Shown: positions 1 through 11,943 of the stretch, piece after piece | How the letters are laid out: each line of letters opens with the position of its first letter | Position numbering within the stretch: position 1 is the stretch's first letter | Notes under the pieces: model-generated | The model's input: the letters and a program-made list of their open reading frames with translations, nothing else | Told to the model about the DNA's origin: nothing | Database searches by the model: none | Program-made: the position numbers and the translations under genes | Assembly: GCA_002914845.1 (NCBI GenBank) | Contig: JXTC01000202.1 | Span: 86,285 to 150,284 of the forward strand | Reading direction: 5' to 3' | Length of the DNA stretch: 64,000 nt | Source of the DNA: Trema orientale | Lineage: Eukaryota; Streptophyta; Magnoliopsida; Rosales; Cannabaceae

Positions 1-137
1 GTTTTCTCAGCCATAACTGATAAAACCCCAAACTTGGATTTTCCCGGAAAAAAAATCAACTCAGAAAATTCATCCTCATCAGAACCAAATTCCTTTTCAA
101 TCTCAAAAACCCAATTGAACCCTTCAAATTTCTTCAA

Positions 138-2648
138 ATGGGTTTTCAGCGAAACTCGTTTATGATCACGGTTGCTCTGTCTTTCATTTTCAGGTTCGCT
201 ACAGCTTGCTCCAATGGGCAGTGCCGGGTTAGTTTTTTTATTTTTTTTCCTTCTGATTTTCATAATGATTTTTTTAAAAAAAAATTCATAAATTTCCGAT
301 ATTGATTATAAACAAATGAAACGAAATATAAATAGATTAATTAAAGCTTTTTATATGGTTCTTACTATAGTTTTCATATGTGTAGCTACTAGATGAATGC
401 TCGAGTGATGGGGATTGCGCTTCTGGACTGTACTGTTTTTCTTGCCCAGAAGGGTTTTCAGGCACAAGATGTGTGAGATCGATAATTACAGACCAGTTCA
501 AGCTCTTGGTAATAATCTCTTATATCTCTCTCCCCTATATTAGACACATTTTTAAGTTTCAATATCTGTGTAAAAATTTGAAAATCATATATTGCAAGAG
601 TTATTTCACTAATCACAATTCACAAAAAAAACAAGAGTGACGTTCTCCTTGCAAAGCAAACCAAACCAAACGTGACGCCCGGGCAGCTTCTTAGGACTTA
701 GGACTTAGGAGGTTAGACTTAGGTGTCACAACTAAAAAGTTGAAAATAGTGTGAACGAGTCCATGTCCATTCTTATTGGCCACTATGGCCCCTAATCCTT
801 TATATTATATAAGAGTAAAGCTATTGGTAGTGATGGACCAATAATGGGCCACCAGAGGAATTCCGAACCGAACTCCTAACTAGACGCAGACTAATTGATG
901 TGTCTTACAGGTTGACGGTCACAATAATAGAGATTATATGAGTAGTAACATAATATTATTTTTATTATGGTGTTAAGAGAACGAATGGCCTTTACCATTT
1001 GCGTTTCTAACACTTTTATCAATAAAAATCCAAAAGAAAAGTCCAAAAGAATTACACAAATGCGAAGGTCAGGTTTTTATTCCAATTGTACAGTTTTTAT
1101 TAGAAAACTATCACTTTTAAAAATGATTTTAGAAAAATACTATTTTTAAATAGTTATGAGTTATCCCTTTTTGAAAAGGGGCTTATAGAAATGTGATCAA
1201 AATTTGGGCTCAATTTTAGTAAATATCCCTTTGTATAATGTTATAGCAAAATATCCGGTATATATGCTTATATACCAAGTGTAAAATTTTATATACCAAG
1301 TATAAAAAATTATATACCCAGTATATTTCAGTACAGTAACTGAAATTGGTAGGTATGTTTTTCAACAAAGTGTAAAAATATATATATATATACCTGGGTA
1401 TTTAGCCATAAAATTTTAAAAGTGGACATCTATTTAATCAAATTTAAAATACTAGTCATCCACCTAAATTTCTCTTTGGAAAATTGATTACCAGTTACCA
1501 GTTATAAATACATGTAGTCACTAGTTATTAGTTTTCAGAAATAGGTTATTGGTTGCTCGTTATTATTTTTAAAATAGTATTTTGCTAAATATTTTTTAAA
1601 AAATGATAATTTCTAATAAAAATCTTACCGAATCTGAAAGAAACACAACCCACCTTATTTTCATTTTTTTTTCCTAAAATGTCGTACAAAGCCTAATTTT
1701 CACATACCATTTTGGCATTTTTCACTCTGTTGTGTACTATTGTTGTGGGTTGTGAGTGCGTGTGATCCAAGGACATGATGTATTCGTATTTGGGCGTGGA
1801 TTTTCTTCGTGAACTTATATAAGAATCGAACCACTTGGGCCACGGCCCATTAGCCAAAAAGAGCCTTTTTCTAAAAACAGTATTAAGTTTTATAGAAGTT
1901 TCATTACAAAAAACTGATACTCAGCCTAATTACCTGATACTGACATGGCCTAATTCAGAAGTTCATTTTAGGGAAATTAGGGTAACTAGGAGTGTTTTGA
2001 CTTCACTTTGTATTTTTAGGAGTCTTTTTCAGAATTTTTTTTTAAGGAGCAAAAAATTACATTTCTAGTAGTTTTTGGAGAGAGAAAAAATACACATTCC
2101 GAAAATGCCCTTATGTGATACGAAATTGTGTGACCACCTGTCACAATTTTTTGAAAGCTTGTCATCTCAATTTTTTTAAGGAATTTTTTTCAGAATAAGA
2201 GATTTTGTTTTCCACTATTACTAACTTCGAAGTAGTCATAATTTGTGACTCATGGTCACAATTTTAGGACTTAAGGTCACAATATGTTTAACTTCATTAC
2301 GGACATTGTGAGATTTTATTATTATAGTTATCCAATCTTAACATGCTATCATGATTTGTGACTCATAGTAATAAAATTTGTACCAACATTACAAAAGGAA
2401 GATAAGTATCCTTTCATATTGGCCAACAATAACGTAGTAATATTTGTCTAATACAATTCTAATTTATAAGAAAAACTATGATATTTTCTTTATTAATAGT
2501 TAATATATATGAGACTAACAGTCACATAATTCATGACAGTCATAATTTTTGTGCCAAGTAACCCTGATTTGTGACTACTGGTCACAAATTTTGTGTCTCT
2601 CTTACAAAAGTAAAATAAGCATTCACATTGGATAACAAATTCAATGGT

Positions 2649-2687
<39 letters not shown>

Positions 2688-5466
2688 TACCAATATACAT
2701 AATTCATGACAGTCATAATTTTGTGCAACGAAACCTGATTTGTGACTGCTAGTCACAATATTTATGTCTGTCTTACAAAAATTAGCATAATTTGTGACGA
2801 TCTAACACATATAAAATTGTTATTGTAGTAAAATCAGTCTAACATACATATAAATCGGTCCTAAAATTCATTTGTAGTCAAAAATACAGTCCAAAATCAT
2901 TCCAAAAACACACAAAATTACATCTTCCTCTTGATCACCGTCATCCTTCGACACAATTTGTGACGATCCATCATACAAAAACCTGTCATTGTCATAATTC
3001 AATCCAACACACACAAAAATCAGTCCCAAAATCCATTTATAGTCACAAATTCGGTACAAAATCATTCAAAAAACACACAACATACTAAAATATTCAATTC
3101 TTACGAGTAACAACTTCATTCGGGCAATTCATCAAACACATAGAAGTCATTACAAAATTACAAAGTGAAAAAAACTTCATTCAGGCAATTTATCAAGCAA
3201 AGGGTAGGCAAAGTATAACAAAGAGTTAAAAAACAATAGAAAAAAGGTAGGCAAACCTGTCATCCTCCGAAACTTGCACTGGAACGCCATGGCATCCTTG
3301 CCCCGAAGCTTGCACCACCACGACGAAGTTGACGACGACGAGCTGTACCGCTTTGCGAGGAGGTTATTGATGGGCATATAGATCTCCTTGAAATCGTAGA
3401 TGTGGGGGTTATCATGGAGAGACTCGCGGAGGTTGGGGAGCAATGTGTGGCTCGAGATGGAGGTGTTGGTAGAGAGCTTGTAGAAGGAGCCGAAGATGTA
3501 CGCGGCACCGCTCGAGCTGATGGTCGAAGTCGAGGCTCGAAGGCGGCGAAGGTTGACAGTTCCTCTCCCATTCTCCTCTAGGTTTCAATTCTTTTTTTGG
3601 GGGGTGGGGGTCTATGGGAGTCTTCGTGAAAGAGAGCCAAAATGAAAGAAAAAAAGCCCTCACAAAACCAGCAATTGATATTAAAAACTGAGGATATTTT
3701 GGACTTTTGACTGGATGAGGACTCCTAGAAATGAAATTTTCAAAAAGACTCTTAAAACTGCAAAATGAAGTCAAAACACTCCTAGTTACCCTAATTTCCC
3801 TTCATTTTAGTGGTTCAATGTAATAGTAATATCCATTTCAACAAATTGAGCAGCTCCAGGTATTTGATATTAGCAATTTTATGCGTATTCAGGTCTTCAT
3901 ATTAACTCTCAGGCTTTAAATTACGTATATATATATATATATGACTAGTTTTCTTGAATTTTTGAATAGAATAATTCTCTTCCATTCAACAAATATGCAT
4001 TTTTGACAACCCACAACGCTTACGCTATTGATAACGAGCCATCTCACACGGGAGTCCCTCGCTTCACCTTTACAAATCAAGAAGATAGCGTCACTCAACA
4101 GCTAAATGTACGGTACATATATGCATAGATACAATAAATATTATTTTCTTTTCCCTGTTGATTTTCGAGTTAATTAAGAGATCCTTATTTCTTGGTTTAA
4201 TATATACATGATACAGAACGGAGTACGGGCCTTAATGCTTGATACCTATGATTTTAGAGGAGATGTGTGGTTGTGCCATTCTTTTGGAGGACAATGCCAT
4301 GACTATACCGCTTTTGTATGTCAAAATTAATCCCAACTTGTAATATTGTCTTACACTTCTGTGTTTTAGTTAATGGTATACATAAAATTCATTTGCATAG
4401 CACATAACTATTTACTATTAATTTTCAAAAAATGTATAGGAGCCAGCTATAGATACACTTAAGGAAATTGAATCATTCTTGTCAGCGAACCCGTCAGAAA
4501 TTGTGACATTGATCTTAGAAGATTATGTCCAAGCTCCAAAAGGATTGACAACGGTCTTCACCAATGCCCGGCTAATGAAATATTGGTTTCCACTTGAAAA
4601 CATGCCCAAAAGTGGTCAAGACTGGCCACTAGTCAGTGACATCGTAGCTAAAAACCAAAGGCTTATTGTGTTCACTTCAATAAAATCCAAGGAACAATCC
4701 GAAGGCATTGCATACCAGTGGAACTACATGGTTGAAAATCAATGTAATAACAAGTTAGCTTTTTCTTTTCTTTCTTTTTTTTTTTTTTTTGGGAAAATCT
4801 TTTAGGCTTATTATCTTGTGATTTATTTATGTTTTCCATAATTTGCAGATGGGGATGGGGGAATGCACGCAGGAAGTTGTCCCAACAGGGCAGAATCCTC
4901 ACCACTTGATGACAAGAGTAAATCTCTAGTGTTTGTTAACTATTTTGAGTCAATTCCTGTTAAACAACCAACCTGTGAACACAATTCCGGGGATCTCATT
5001 AACATGCTTCGTACTTGTTATGGCGCTGCTGGAAACCGATGGTCAAATTTCGTCGCCGTTGATTATTACAAGGTTATCCCCCCTTGTCTTTTGTTTTTTT
5101 TTCTTTTTTTTTTTCACCACTGAACAATATTCAAATTTTGTAACTACAGACTATTTTCGAACTATATATGTGTTGGTCTTATGCAGAGGAGTGAAGGCGG
5201 AGGAGCATTTCAAGCTGTAGATACTCTTAATGGGAAGCTTTTATGTGGATGTGATGACATCCATGCATGCGTGGTAAGTAAATATATTGCTCACTTCTTA
5301 TCCATATTGGCTGATCTTTGTACACATATTTCAAATAAAGAGAACATAATTAAGTTATATTTTTCAACTTTAGCTAGAAATTAGTATTCCAAACAAGTTT
5401 TTCTTATTGTCTAGTGAAATTTCTTTCTCGCAGGCAGGATCAACTTCCGCGGCCTGCACTTCCTAG
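138..5466 (+). CDS. Secreted PI-PLC X domain-containing protein, intact copy
   Basis: Eight exons, all with GT/AG borders and matching phase: 138-227, 386-508, 3970-4107, 4217-4315, 4440-4743, 4849-5072, 5187-5273, 5434-5466; the product is 365 aa. Residues 1-23 form a signal peptide. Residues 24-58 are a cysteine-rich EGF-like segment. The PI-PLC X fold follows, with the catalytic-type His in LTTHN (His86), an LDTYDF motif (126-130) and a second His in LCHS (His138). The 52-residue spacing of the two His fits bacterial-type PI-PLC-like enzymes. Closest known group: plant proteins of the At5g67130 type, whose substrate is poorly defined. There is no obvious GPI-anchor tail; the protein ends soon after a CGCDDIHAC motif, so it is probably secreted and soluble. 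The start ATG is the first one before the signal peptide and is conserved in the neighbouring copy. Intron 2 is swollen to about 3.5 kb by a transposon. Assignment is confident; enzymatic activity is inference. Confidence 0.9.
1269..1330. repeat. Short tandem repeat in intron 2, about 21-bp units
   Basis: Three imperfect units beginning TATATACC(A/C)AGT lie head to tail in intron 2 of the PI-PLC gene. They are AT-rich, and no function is visible. Confidence 0.6.
1971..2063 (+). repeat. Left terminal inverted repeat of the MULE
   Basis: It matches the reverse complement of about 3729-3800 nearly perfectly over the first 37 bases, and then with scattered differences. The 9-bp target copy TTCATTTTA directly precedes it. 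Confidence 0.85.
2656..2686. repeat. (TG)n microsatellite
   Basis: About 15 uninterrupted TG units inside the MULE interior, preceded by a short TA run. Likely length-polymorphic. Confidence 0.95.
2796..3080. repeat. Degenerate tandem repeat inside the MULE
   Basis: Two units of roughly 120-130 bp (about 2796-2916 and 2951-3080) share, in order, AATTTGTGACGATC, a Tyr/Thr-poor AT stretch, AATC(A/C)(A)GTC, CAAAATC.TTTATAGTCA-like sequence and CAAAATCATTC.AAAAACACAC. Related TTTGTGACT..TGGTCACAA words recur at 2240-2290, 2340-2360, 2570-2600 and 2740-2760. The whole interior left of the captured fragment therefore looks built from one repeat family. Confidence 0.65.
3257..3550 (-). pseudogene. 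Captured receptor-kinase exon fragment (LysM/LYK3-like)
   Basis: On the minus strand, one frame reads Ser/Thr-rich sequence and then NPHIYDFKEI, NNLLAKRYSSSSSTSSW and KLRGKDAMAFQCKFRR, ending at a canonical donor (ATGACAG followed by GT at 3255-3256). From memory of the family, this order (NPHIYDF.EI, NN.LAKRYSSSSS, LRGK, FQ.KFRR) is typical of the first-exon N-terminal segment of plant LysM-domain receptor-like kinase 3-type proteins, which precedes the kinase core. The segment is clearly GC-richer than its surroundings, as expected for coding DNA taken from elsewhere. There is no kinase catalytic core, so it cannot encode an active kinase. The family name is moderately certain; capture from a coding exon is more certain. 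Confidence 0.6.
3729..3800 (-). repeat. Right terminal inverted repeat of the MULE
   Basis: Inverted partner of the left TIR. It is followed directly by the second 9-bp target copy TTCATTTTA (3801-3809). Confidence 0.85.
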
Positions 5467-7633
5467 AAGGGTCAATGCGCATTCGAGTTGGTCTTGATGT
5501 TAGTCAGAGATCGACAAAATTAAAATTCATAAGGTGGATAAAATTTGTTTGCACAGATCTTGATTCCAGGGGGTGCTATAGCCAAAGAAAACCGAGAAGA
5601 AAAAAAAGTGGGGAATCTCTTATTACATGGGAGATAATTAATTGTAAAAACAGATCATTACGTATTGTATGTTGGATCGGTACCAATATACGAGATGTCC
5701 TACTTGATATACAAAATAAATCATCTTCAAATGCTACATGTCATTAAGAATAAGACATATCTAGCATTTGGAGTTTGGAGTTGGATTGCCATATGACAAA
5801 CTGATGGCACATACCATATTCGTTAACATCGTATCATTCTACATAATCTCAATCCCTGGTTGTGAGACCAACGATGAATCTTAAACAAGCAAAGCACACA
5901 AAATATTTATGATGAGTTGATTTTTAATGTGAGAATTACGTCCATTTTGCTGTTGTACACTTGTATGTACGTTTTAACTGTATAAAGAATGAAAATACAC
6001 CATCGCACTCTTCAAAACTGACTTAGACCTCTCACATTCTACAAGACTCATACTCAGCGGCAGAGGGAGGAGGGGAAGTTAGGGCAGTGGACCCTAATTT
6101 TTTTTCCCCTTATTAAATTTTAATGCCAAAAAGAGCAGTGGCCTCTATTTTTTTTCCCTTATCAAATTTTAATGCCAAAAAAAAAAGAAGATTTTTTTTT
6201 CTCTACCTTTTTTTTTAATTTTCTTTTTTGCCCGACAATGTCTCTAATATAATATGGAATTTACATCTTCCACCCAAGAAGAATACAAATAAACATTTAA
6301 AGGAGAAAATTACAAAATATCCCATTAGTTTAAGTGACATGTTCAATTTTTTAATTTAATTATTAATTTTAAGATGGATTAAAGTTAGAATTAATTTTTA
6401 AAGATATATTTTAAATTTAAAGAGAATTTTGGCAAACAAGTGGTAAAAATTAGCGTGTGCCTCAAAAAAGCTATATAAATTGACCAAAAAATTTTAATTT
6501 GAATAACAATGTTGATAATAACTGAAAATATGCTAAATATAAGTTAAACGAACGGTCAAAATACGTATTTGACCCATTAATAATATGATCATTTATAGAG
6601 TAAAACATTATAAAATAACCATGTAGGTTAATGCATAAAATAATTATTACATAAATTAATTATGATTTCTCCATACAATTAAACATATGAAGTAAAGTTA
6701 GTTCGTAAAACGAAACATAATGAATCATGTATTTTGAAAAAACTATGTACATTTATTAAATTTAAATTGGTTTAATAAAGAANTTTTATATTTATTTTGA
6801 TACAACGAATGTATCACAGCTATTTGTTCGATGAACTAAATTTAATATAAAGTATCATTAATATTAAACTAAATATAATATTATATAATACAAATATATA
6901 TTTCAACCAATTATAGCAAAGAAAAATAATAATAGGACCAATCATATCATGAAAAAATTAAGATTTTTCTAAAAATTTTAAAAATAGAATGGTGATCAAA
7001 GAAGTTATCAGAGTTTTTACACTCTCTCTGCTCTAGGCTTAATATATATATATAGATATAGATTGTTGCAGTAGCTCGCGAAATGATATTTAAAAATATC
7101 CACTTAACAGTGAATGATATTAAATGCTCCCAAGCAACCAAAATATATATATATATATTAAATACGATGTTTGGAATAATAAGATATAACTTGATAAAAT
7201 AATAATTCATTAATTAATCGATAAATTAGTATTTGTTAATCTATTATATTTTATATTTGCTTAATTAATACGTTTTATTTGGTTCGAAGACTACAATTTA
7301 TCGAGGTTTTAATATATTCATTTGAAACATGGTCGTATGGCTTCTTCTAGTTACCCGAAACATCATTGTAGCAAATAATTATAATTTGATGGGCCAAATT
7401 ACCTTTGTTATATATATATATAATTTTTTTTCCCCTGCTTTTGGGATGATAATTTATTATTCCTGTCTGTTTTCACATTTGGAGTTTCCTTCTTGTTTAC
7501 TCAGCCGAAACTGATAAAAACCCCAAACTTGTATTTTCCAGATCAACTCAGCAAGTTCAGTCCAATCACTATAAAGAAAAGGAAATTCCCTTCTATCTCA
7601 AAAACCCAATTGAATACTTCGATTGTTTTTCAA
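5467..7633. other. Intergenic DNA between the two PI-PLC copies
   Basis: It begins with the 3' UTR of the intact copy, which resembles the region after the stop of the second copy. It then becomes very AT-rich. There is an imperfect tandem duplication of about 50 bp (about 6083-6132 and 6133-6180, both ending AAATTTTAATGCCAAAA). A single ambiguous base lies at 6783. The last 150 bp or so resemble the 5' leader of the upstream copy, so the tandem duplication extends at least that far. No gene is seen. Confidence 0.7.
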
Positions 7634-10407
7634 ATGGGTTTTCAGCCAAACTTGGTTATGATCACAGTTGCTCTTTTTTTCATTTTCAAATTGGCCACAG
7701 CTGCTTGTTCCAATGGGCAGTGCCGGGTTAGTCCATGGATTATATTTTCATTTCCCCACTTCAATATGATTCAAAAATTAAAAAAAATAAATTCTAATCT
7801 TGATTATAAACAAGTTAAACGAAATATAAATTGATTAATAAAGAACTTATTATATAGTTCTTACTATTATGTAGCTACTAGATGAATGCTCAACTGATAA
7901 AGATTGCGCTTCTGGACTCTATTGTTTTTCGTGCCCCGAAGGGTTTTTTGGCATTAGATGTGTGAGATCAAAAATCACAGATCAATTCAAGCTCCTGGTA
8001 ATTCTCAGTCTTCTTCTCATATATTGGATACATTTAAAAAAAAAACTTTCGATATCTTTGTAAAAACTGCAAGACCAATTGATTAGGACTTGGGAGGTTA
8101 GTTCATAGCTGTTGAAAATGTTGTGACCACCAATTACTAAATTAAAAATTGCCCATCACTAATATTAGAATGATCCACTCCCAAGGGATGGTCGAAGCGG
8201 TAAGGCGATCTACCTTAAGGCCTTCTCTTATCTAAGGAGGGTGAGGTCAAGGGTTCGAATTCTCACGTCGCTCTTGGGAACCTAACCGAATGGGGATAGT
8301 TCAAGGAAGTGACCCACCACTGAGATCTCATCAGCTTTTTTTATTTAAAAATAATAATAATATTAGAACGATCCTTTAAAAATTATTTAAAAAATATCAT
8401 GAAAAAGTTATTTTAGCCGAATTATTCCTAGTAAGATCCAATTACCGATGATAATGGGCAAATAGCCTAATTTAGTATCTCATTATAAGTAATGGTATGA
8501 GTTACCTTATGATATCAATACACATATTAGTAAAGTATGACACTCGTAAATGACTTTTACATGTGAAGTGGACTTCATACTCTATTAGTGCATAATGTCT
8601 GTACCATAATATGTACCCTGCAAACATTTTCTAATAAATAATACGCATCTCAACAAATTGAGCAGTTGTAGCTTGAGTAATTTGAACTAACAATTTTTTT
8701 AAATTTTTTTCAAGGACATTTTCTAATTGTTCAGATTTTTTTTTTTCCTGTTAAATTTTGTGGTCTCATTATGAGGATAATGTGCGGTTGAAAATACTAT
8801 TATATCATTTTCTGCAAATTTTTCGTATAAAAAATTGAGTGTGCCTAACATTACTCATGATTTATATGAAGTATATGACTTTTTTTGTTTGTTTGCATTT
8901 TAATAGAATAATTCTCTTCCTTTCAACAAATATGCATTTTTGACAACCCACAACTCTTTCGCTATTGAGAACGAGACATTACTGGGGGGAATTCCTCGCT
9001 TTACCTTTACAAATCAAGAAGATAGTGTCACTCAACAGCTAAATGTGCGTTATAAATACACATCCATATCAACAAAGATAAACTCCTTTCCCTGTTTATT
9101 TTCGAGTTACTTATTTATTCGGTTAACATATATATAGTAACATAATATAACTTCAATTGTTCCTTACACAGAACGGAGTACGGGCCTTAATGCTTGATAC
9201 CTATGATTTTAAAGGAGATGTATGGTTGTGCCATTCTATTGCAGGACAATGCCACGAGCTTACTGCTTTTGTACGAAAATATTCAACTCAACTTATAATA
9301 TTTGTCTTTGCCTTTTTCAATTTAATTAATTGTAACAAAAAATTCATTTGCGAGCGTATAGCACTGCATACTTATTTGCCACTAATTTTGGAAAAATGTA
9401 TAGGGACCAGCTATAGATACACTGAAGAAATCGAATCATTCTTATCATCGAATCCATCAGAAGTTGTGACATTGATCCTAGAAGATTATGTTCAAGCTCC
9501 AAAAGGATTAACAAATGTCTTCACCAAAGCTGGGCTAATGAAGTACTGGTTTCCAGTGAAAAAACATGCCCAAAGTGGTCAAGACTGGCCACTACTCAGT
9601 GACATGGTAGCTAAAAACCAAAGGCTTATTGTGTTCACTTCGATACAAGCCAAAGAACAAACCGAAGGAATTGCATACCGGTGGAACTACATGGTTGAAA
9701 ATCAATGTACATAAAGAGCGCTTTGTCAAAATTTTCGAGGCTTATCACTCTACACTAAGTATTAATATATCTAAAATATATGATATTTCACAATTCTGTA
9801 CCAACAGGGCAGAGTCGTCACCACTCGATGAAGAGAGTAGATCTCTAGTCTTGGTTAACTATTTTCAGTCTGCTCCTGTTAAGGAACCAACATGTGAACA
9901 CAATTCTGGGGATCTCATTAACATGCTTCGTACTTGTTATGGTGCCGCCGGAAACCGATGGGCTAATTTCGTCGCCGTTGATTATTACAAGGTTAGTACT
10001 TTCAGTGGTAAATCAAAATTTCTATTGAATATCCAATATTATTAAAGATCAAGGGAGTGGGAAAAAAAAAAAAAAGAGAAGGGTCTATTAAGGTATGGAC
10101 TATTTTGGAACTATAAATGTGTTGGTCTGAAAAGAAAAATGCAAAGGAGTGAAGGAGGAGGAGCATTTCAAGCTGTAGATACTCTAAATGGAAAGCTTTT
10201 ATGTGGATGTGATGACATCCATGCATGTGCGGTAAGAATATATAATAATGCTTACTTGTTTATGTTGTCTGATCTTTGTTATGTTTTTTTAATAAAACAT
10301 AACATAATTGTGTCATTTTAAACATTTTTCTTAGCTAGAACTTAGTTTTCTAAACAAGTTTTTCTATCTCGCAGGCAGGATCGATTTTCGGAGTTTGCAG
10401 TTCCTAA
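7634..10407 (+). pseudogene. PI-PLC X domain-containing protein, broken tandem copy
   Basis: All eight exons of the upstream gene can be matched: 7634-7726, 7875-7997, 8907-9044, 9172-9270, 9404-9706, about 9797-9991, 10145-10231, 10375-10407. Signal peptide, LTTHN, LDTYDF and LCHS are kept. Lesions: (a) one base is missing near 9426 (exon 5 is 303 nt instead of 304), so spliced mRNA runs into a stop in exon 5; (b) the start of exon 6, which encodes the conserved YGDGGM segment in the intact copy, is unrecognisable and its acceptor is gone; (c) the exon 7 acceptor reads CAA instead of CAG before AGGAGTGAAGG. Either it is a pseudogene or it makes an altered product (see findings). Exon similarity to the intact copy is high, pointing to a fairly recent tandem duplication. 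Confidence 0.85.
8177..8357 (+). mobile_element. tRNA-derived SINE in intron 2 of the pseudocopy
   Basis: A 17-bp target duplication flanks the unit (TAATATTAGAATGATCC at 8160-8176 and TAATATTAGAACGATCC at 8358-8374, one mismatch). The body contains a pol III box A-like sequence (TGGTCGAAGCGG, about 8189-8200) and a box B (GGTTCGAATTC, about 8253-8263), the spacing of a tRNA head. It then has a tRNA-unrelated part ending in a T run and A/T-rich tail. This is the architecture of plant tRNA-head SINEs. It is not a functional tRNA gene: there is no acceptor stem pairing and it sits in a retroposed unit. Confidence 0.85.
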
Positions 10408-11943
10408 CTCGGTCTGGATGGTAATCCACAGATCAAGAAAATTAAATTCAGAAGATTGGTATTCTTTTTCAGTACATTTTTATACACAGGTGTGTTGATC
10501 CCAGCTAGTGAGTGCTATAGGCAAATAAAAAAAAAAAAAAGGAGTGGCGTGGGGGATGACTGAATTCGACATGTCGTGCTTGAAAATCAAAATAAGTCAT
10601 CTTCAAATGCTATATGTCATTTAGGCATACAGCATTTGGAGTGCCATGCGACAAATTGTTGGCACATACTATATGGATGCATTTTAATGTTGATACGACT
10701 TTTGTTAACCATATACCACAAGTCGTCATGTAATCTGCTTAATACGATATGTTTTGTTTAAATACATGTTTTAGTGTTTCATTTACATGACATGTTTTCC
10801 AAAACTAAGATCCAATCCTAACCTAAGAAAGATAATAATCAACCAAATTAAAAGTAGAGGCATAAACAGAGCTTGTACAAAAGTAGACCATTCAATTTTC
10901 TCCTTTCGATAACTTAGTTGACCGATTTCATGTTCCTTGCAATCGTGGATTCAAGAAGGCAACAACGCATTTGATTCGTTGGGCTACTTGGGCTTAGGCG
11001 ACAACGTCCACCCTTTTGGATGGGACGGTCATATTGACTTTTTCTTTTTCTTTTTCTTTTTTTTTTTTTTTTTGAAAATAAATGGAGGTCATATTGAGCA
11101 GTTATTATTCAAATCCTACTTACACCTATATTTGCACATCACACTAGTATTAAGCACCCCTATTAAATAAATAAAACGACAAAATAGGACAACATATTAA
11201 ATTGCAAATTAAAAGCACCCTCTAAAACAAAATTTTTCCCCACTTCCATTTGCCAAAAAAATTAAATTGACAATTTCTAAATTTTATGATGAAAAAGACT
11301 GAATCATAGAATCATGTGAGAAATAAACAACCACATAAAAAAAAAGAAAAAAAATGCAAAACCATAAGTTTACGTTTTCTTTTTTATAATAATACCATGA
11401 TTATTAAGTATAAACATATACATTAACGATTCTAGGAAAAAAAATAGATGTACAGGAGTATATAATATATATATATATATACACATCATGATAAATTTAT
11501 AAATAAAATTCATGTACACTGATATATTAGAAAAGAAATATAAAACCAAAAATCAGATATAAATTACATCTCTCTTTTGATCACTTAATTTACAAACTCA
11601 TATATTTATTTAATTTTTAAGGGCTTTTTTTGTTACATTTGCTTAATGTTTGTTGTAGTTTGATTTACATTTAAAATAACTAGCAAAGAAATTGGGGTAA
11701 AGGAGAAGAAAAACAAATAAAATATGAAATAAAATATTGAATGAGAATGATTCTAGTGAATTGAAAGAGATGATGAAGGTGAAGATGAGGTACCTTTAAT
11801 TTTTCTCTTCCGGAATATCTTTTTAGTCATTTTTTCTGGTCAATGGGGTATTTTTATTCTAAGATGGGTGTATATATAATCCCCCATCTATATATACATA
11901 TATCTTTAAGAAAATTACATTGACACTCCTTTATATATATATA
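10408..11943. other. Intergenic DNA downstream of the PI-PLC pair
   Basis: 3'-flank of the pseudocopy, then AT-rich DNA with a T-rich run near 11041-11070 and a TA microsatellite near 11462-11480. I see no supported gene. Confidence 0.7.

Larger units (their letters stand above)
1971..3800 (-). mobile_element. Pack-MULE-like element (Mutator superfamily) in intron 2
   Basis: A 1,830-bp insertion bounded by long terminal inverted repeats. Both ends start GGGAAATTAGGGTAACTAGG and stay similar for about 75-95 bp (1971 to about 2063, and about 3729 to 3800). The flanks carry a perfect 9-bp direct duplication, TTCATTTTA, at 1962-1970 and 3801-3809. Long TIRs plus a 9-bp duplication are the Mutator signature. 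No transposase is visible. The interior holds a GC-rich coding-like fragment on the minus strand and degenerate tandem repeats, which is the Pack-MULE architecture. Intron 2 of the neighbouring PI-PLC copy lacks it, so the insertion either followed the duplication or the other copy never received it. Strand is given for the captured fragment. Confidence 0.85.

Noticed and set aside
3260-3571. 103-codon Ser/Pro/Arg-rich minus-strand frame
   Set aside because: Out of frame with the kinase-like fragment on the same strand; its odd composition is a by-product of GC-rich coding DNA read in the wrong frame.
8177-8265. Possible tRNA-Leu/Ser-like gene
   Set aside because: Box A and B are present, but there is no acceptor stem, and the target duplication shows it is a SINE head.
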